Below are positions 61,588 through 64,000 of a stretch of 64,000 nt of DNA, piece after piece. The stretch is taken from contig JABCZD010000016.1 in NCBI GenBank assembly GCA_013289855.1, positions 30,626-94,625 on the forward strand, read 5' to 3'. The stretch's first letter is position 1; every line of letters begins with the position of its first letter. Made by a program: the position numbers and the translations under genes. The stretch comes from Acidobacteriota bacterium. GTDB taxonomy: Bacteria > Acidobacteriota > Terriglobia > Acidiferrales > UBA7541. The notes below the pieces were generated by a model that did not search any database, was not told the origin of the DNA, and saw only the letters and a program-made list of their open reading frames with translations.

Positions 61588-61942
61588 CGCGAAAGCGGCG
61601 TCAAGCTCGTCGCGCAGAGCGCTCAGGGTAAACCGTCGCACTCCTATTCGAGCGGAGCACCGCCAGGACTGGCAGTGCCACGGAAACCAACAAGGGGCCT
61701 TGGGAATCGCGAAAGGATGTGAAAACAAAGGGACTTTAAGTACCTGTGTTTTCACAACCTTTCGCAAGTGTTCATTCTGCGAGGTTTAGCAACTGATTTT
61801 AGTTATAAAGTGGTTACTAGGATTTGGGCCGGACTTTGGCTGACGGCTGGGCGCACTTCTCTACCTGCAAAGAGTACCGCAATGGGCACTTAGTTGTCAA
61901 GGTATATTTTTGGACGTATCAAAGCTCGATAAAAATGTCCCC
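61588..61942 (-). repeat. Dispersed ~355-bp non-coding element, copy B (inverted)
   Basis: Reverse-complement partner of 24413-24766; all landmarks appear in the same order and at nearly the same spacing. The 57-nt palindrome is at 61709-61765 and is identical. The 22-nt hairpin is at 61657-61678, with one arm base changed so that one pair becomes G-U in the element's sense strand. TTGACA is retained near 61902. Confidence 0.85.
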
Positions 61943-61994
61943 TTTTTTAGCTCGATTAAAATGTCCCCTTTTTTAGCTCGATTAAAATGTCCCC
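61923..61994. repeat. Three tandem 26-bp units at the end of element B
   Basis: AGCTCGATAAAAATGTCCCC (61923) is followed by two units of AGCTCGATTAAAATGTCCCC (61949, 61975), separated by TTTTTT. A single inverted variant marks the matching end of element A at 24413-24434. Repeated terminal blocks of this kind occur at IS21-like transposon ends, but no transposase is present. Confidence 0.8.
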
Positions 61995-62071
61995 TCCATG
62001 CCTGGGTTTGCTCCTGAAGTGACCTGCACTGGGGGCGCCGGAGGAATGCCAGGCCCGAGCGCGGGCGGGAA

Positions 62072-62704
62072 CTAACTGGCGGGGCTGAAGATAAGTTGGC
62101 CGAAGGCGGCGGGGACGTGGAAATTGGGGACGGGAGTGTGGGTGGGGCTCCAGGCGGAGTAGAAACGGGGCTCGGCGGGACCTTCGACGCGGAAAAAATT
62201 TACGCGCCAGATGGCGGCGGGGTCGAAAGAGGAGATGAGGCTTGTCATGGGTAGCGCGATTTCCGCCAGCCACAGCTGTTGCCGCTGATCCATGGCGACG
62301 CGGCGGCGCAGGCCGCTCTGCAGGTCCTGCCGTTCGCCATGGGAGATGTCCAGATCGATCCACATGCCATTGGGGCTGATTTCGAACTCTTTGTAGCGCT
62401 GGGGATCGGAGGCGTCCGGGCGGAGGAAGACTTCGGCAACGTCGCGATCCCAGAGCTGGTCGCGGCGGCCACTGGGTTCGGAGTCGGGGAAGGCGGTGAT
62501 GGTGCGAAAGCGGGCGTGGAATTTGAGGAAAAGGGTATCGGGGGACCAAAGAAGGCGGACTTCGGTCTCGCGCTGGGGGTCGGCGTGGTGGCCTTGCCAG
62601 TCGGCGCTAAAGCGCAGCGGCGTTGCGGCGTCCCATTGCGTTGCGGAGGGGAAGCCGTTCGGAGCAGTATCGCCGGGGATGCGTGCGGCGACGGCGGTTG
62701 GCAA
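62072..62704 (-). CDS. CBM9-like carbohydrate-binding/sugar-related protein, possibly N-truncated
   Basis: The 210-residue product from a TTG has the CBM9-type sandwich pattern: 'QWDAATPLRFSADWQGHHAD', 'ETEVRLLWSPDTLFLKFHAR', 'LWDRDVAEVFLRPDASDPQ' and 'YKEFEISPNGMWIDLDISHG'. Such domains occur in periplasmic proteins or at the ends of glycosidases. Here there is no signal peptide and a TGA stops the frame about 20 codons upstream, so a start or export segment may be lost. It lies close to repeat element B. Confidence 0.6.
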   Translation of the reverse strand: MPTAVAARIPGDTAPNGFPSATQWDAATPLRFSADWQGHHADPQRETEVRLLWSPDTLFLKFHARFRTITAFPDSEPSGRRDQLWDRDVAEVFLRPDASDPQRYKEFEISPNGMWIDLDISHGERQDLQSGLRRRVAMDQRQQLWLAEIALPMTSLISSFDPAAIWRVNFFRVEGPAEPRFYSAWSPTHTPVPNFHVPAAFGQLIFSPAS

Positions 62705-63030
62705 AATTGAATTCGTGGATTCGATGGCGGTGCTCCGTGACAGACGCTCGGAAAAGTAGCTTCAGGATAACCACTCTGAGGTACGGCGGCAATTGAGATG
62801 CGAAAGTCTTGGTGATCATTTGTGGTGGCCAACAGCTCAACCCGTGGAGCGGCGGCGATTGTGTCGATGGGATATGGGGGGCACTCGTCGCGGTGGCCTA
62901 TAATCCGCGCCGCTGGGTGCTGGTCCGATTTTCGTTTTTCCGGTAAGCGCTGCGCCACCTCCCTAAGCTCGCACGCGTAACCGGGCAAATGCTTTTGAGC
63001 CGATCCGCTTATCCGGTAAGTGCTGCGGGT
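62705..63030. other. Intergenic region with a short direct repeat
   Basis: TCCGGTAAGCGCTGCG (62939-62954) recurs with one change at 63012-63027. Apart from this, nothing was recognised in these 326 bp. Confidence 0.4.
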
Positions 63031-63735
63031 TCAGGGAGCTGGCGTCGCGTCGGACCATTCGCTGACCCCGACTAGGAAAATAGTCACACGTTCTTCGGGG
63101 TCATCGGCGGCCATAATTGGTGAGCCCGGCAGATTGGCTCCCCAGCTTTTCTCCACGTTACCCGGAATGAAAAACATCAGATGTGGGTGCCAGCTCTTAT
63201 CTTGGTCGCCCAGGTACTGCTGCTTCGACATCATGTAGCACATCGCTCCAGGCTCCAGCGCGGGCAGTTGATTCTTATCCAGCGCCGATGCGACCGCTTG
63301 AACGATCTCCGTCTTTGATTTTCCTGCCAGCACCAGTTTGGTCTTCATCAGGAAGATGGGCAGAAAAGTTTTTGCGGCTGGCGGATTGAAGCAATTGGGG
63401 GCGCGCACCTTGGGATTCCAGAAATCCGGAACATCGGTGGCGGCGGCCCATGATCGTTCGACGATACAGAGAAAGCCGTTCGCGCCCTGCACTACGGTTG
63501 TGTATCCCTCACGTCCCAGCACCATCACTTCGGCCCGGTCCGAAATGGAGGCTGGAGCAGCACTGCGCGCCAGCGCGATTTCGGAATTCTGGTCCGGCGA
63601 CAAGTATTGATTCAAAGGAGCCATAACAGGATAGGCATCCTTCTCGGACCGCGCTACTGCCTGCCCGATTGCGCCGGGTAAGACAGCCTGCATCAGGAGT
63701 GTCAAGGCGATGAGGCTGATTGTCTTCTTCTGCAT
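63031..63735 (-). CDS. Secreted hypothetical protein
   Basis: ATG 63735 follows a GGAGAG site by 4 nt. The 234-residue product has a signal peptide ('TISLIALTLLMQAVLPGAIG'). Its mature part contains 'GYTTVVQGANGFLCIVERSW' and 'MCYMMSKQQYLGDQDKSWHP', with three or four Cys. It is probably periplasmic. Family not recognised. Confidence 0.6.
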   Translation of the reverse strand: MQKKTISLIALTLLMQAVLPGAIGQAVARSEKDAYPVMAPLNQYLSPDQNSEIALARSAAPASISDRAEVMVLGREGYTTVVQGANGFLCIVERSWAAATDVPDFWNPKVRAPNCFNPPAAKTFLPIFLMKTKLVLAGKSKTEIVQAVASALDKNQLPALEPGAMCYMMSKQQYLGDQDKSWHPHLMFFIPGNVEKSWGANLPGSPIMAADDPEERVTIFLVGVSEWSDATPAP

Positions 63736-63887
63736 GAAACTCTCCGGTACGCGCACCTTCTTGATGCCGATATTAAATCACAGAAAGGCCGTCTGGAGGC
63801 GGGGAGGAGACACTCTCTCCGCGCAGGCTAAGGTGCTTCGAGCCGCGGAAGTTATTCTAGTTTCGATAAGCGCTGTCAGCTCAACCG

Positions 63888-63991
63888 GTCGATGCAACAC
63901 CCTCAAGACGTTGATTCGACTATGCTTTCCTAGAAGAAGCTTTCTGTTTTGTCGTATCCGCTTAAAGCTTAGCCAGAGTAGTGTTCCGGCT
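63888..63991 (-). repeat. ~105-bp dispersed repeat, right copy
   Basis: Inverted partner of 59648-59753, ending 9 bp before the window edge; it may extend beyond. The two copies enclose about 4.1 kb holding the broken exporter, element B and two secreted/sugar-related genes. Confidence 0.8.
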
Positions 63992-64000
63992 AATCTAACC

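Noticed and set aside
61923..61994. CRISPR array
   Set aside because: Units are only 26 bp apart with a T6 separator and no unique spacers, and no cas gene is present.
1..64000. tRNA or rRNA genes
   Set aside because: Gaps were inspected for cloverleaf arms with GTTCGA-type T-loops and CCA ends and for rRNA-like conserved blocks; none was convincing.

Overview
The window is 64 kb of GC-rich bacterial DNA that reads as an Acidobacteriota (Terriglobia-like) chromosome. This is inferred from a very large Oar-type TonB-dependent receptor with a carboxypeptidase-regulatory N-terminus, futalosine-route menaquinone genes, a cytochrome c/copper-monooxygenase/TPR protein next to a redoxin, an ImuA-ImuB-DnaE2 cassette, and many small secreted or membrane proteins of unknown function. 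No rRNA, tRNA or CRISPR array was seen.

Layout. (1) 1-14.5 kb is a divergent amine/polyamine cluster. The minus arm holds a TonB receptor, class III aminotransferase, APC permease and an aldehyde dehydrogenase cut by the window edge. The plus arm holds a MerR-XRE-cupin regulator, a complete PotD-A-B-C ABC importer and a Tat-exported flavin amine oxidase. Together they could capture amines, oxidise or transaminate them, and oxidise the resulting aldehydes. (2) 14.5-24.1 kb carries mixed small genes: radical SAM, a metallo-beta-lactamase fold with a PilZ-like tail, a CDF metal exporter, a STAS factor, two related Cys/His micro-proteins and Hsp20. (3) 24.8-34.9 kb holds a DUF1015 protein, a WecA/MraY-type transferase, a GT4 glycosyltransferase, a ROK kinase, the haem/copper/TPR protein with its redoxin, and a fatty-acid desaturase. 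(4) 35-41 kb is the SOS mutasome cassette imuA-imuB-dnaE2 with a LexA-like site upstream. (5) 43-47 kb is a multicopper oxidase, TolC-type channel and porin-like protein, probably for copper or other metal export. (6) 47-52.4 kb is the housekeeping set dprA-topA-xerC. (7) 52.5-59.5 kb holds a three-domain kinase/M23/aminotransferase fusion, mqnA-mqnC, an RNase H fused to a DUF104-like domain, and a zinc-ribbon coiled-coil protein. (8) 59.5-64 kb is a repeat-rich accessory segment with an MFS exporter broken by an amber codon, a CBM9-like protein and a secreted protein.

The least explained material is non-coding. A ~355-bp dispersed element occurs twice in opposite orientation, with an identical 57-bp palindrome. 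A 22-nt hairpin family shows arm covariation and has one copy inside imuA. A second palindrome family supplies the stop codon of two unrelated genes. A third, ~105-bp inverted pair flanks the accessory segment. All functions are read from motifs and context by eye; no database search was run.
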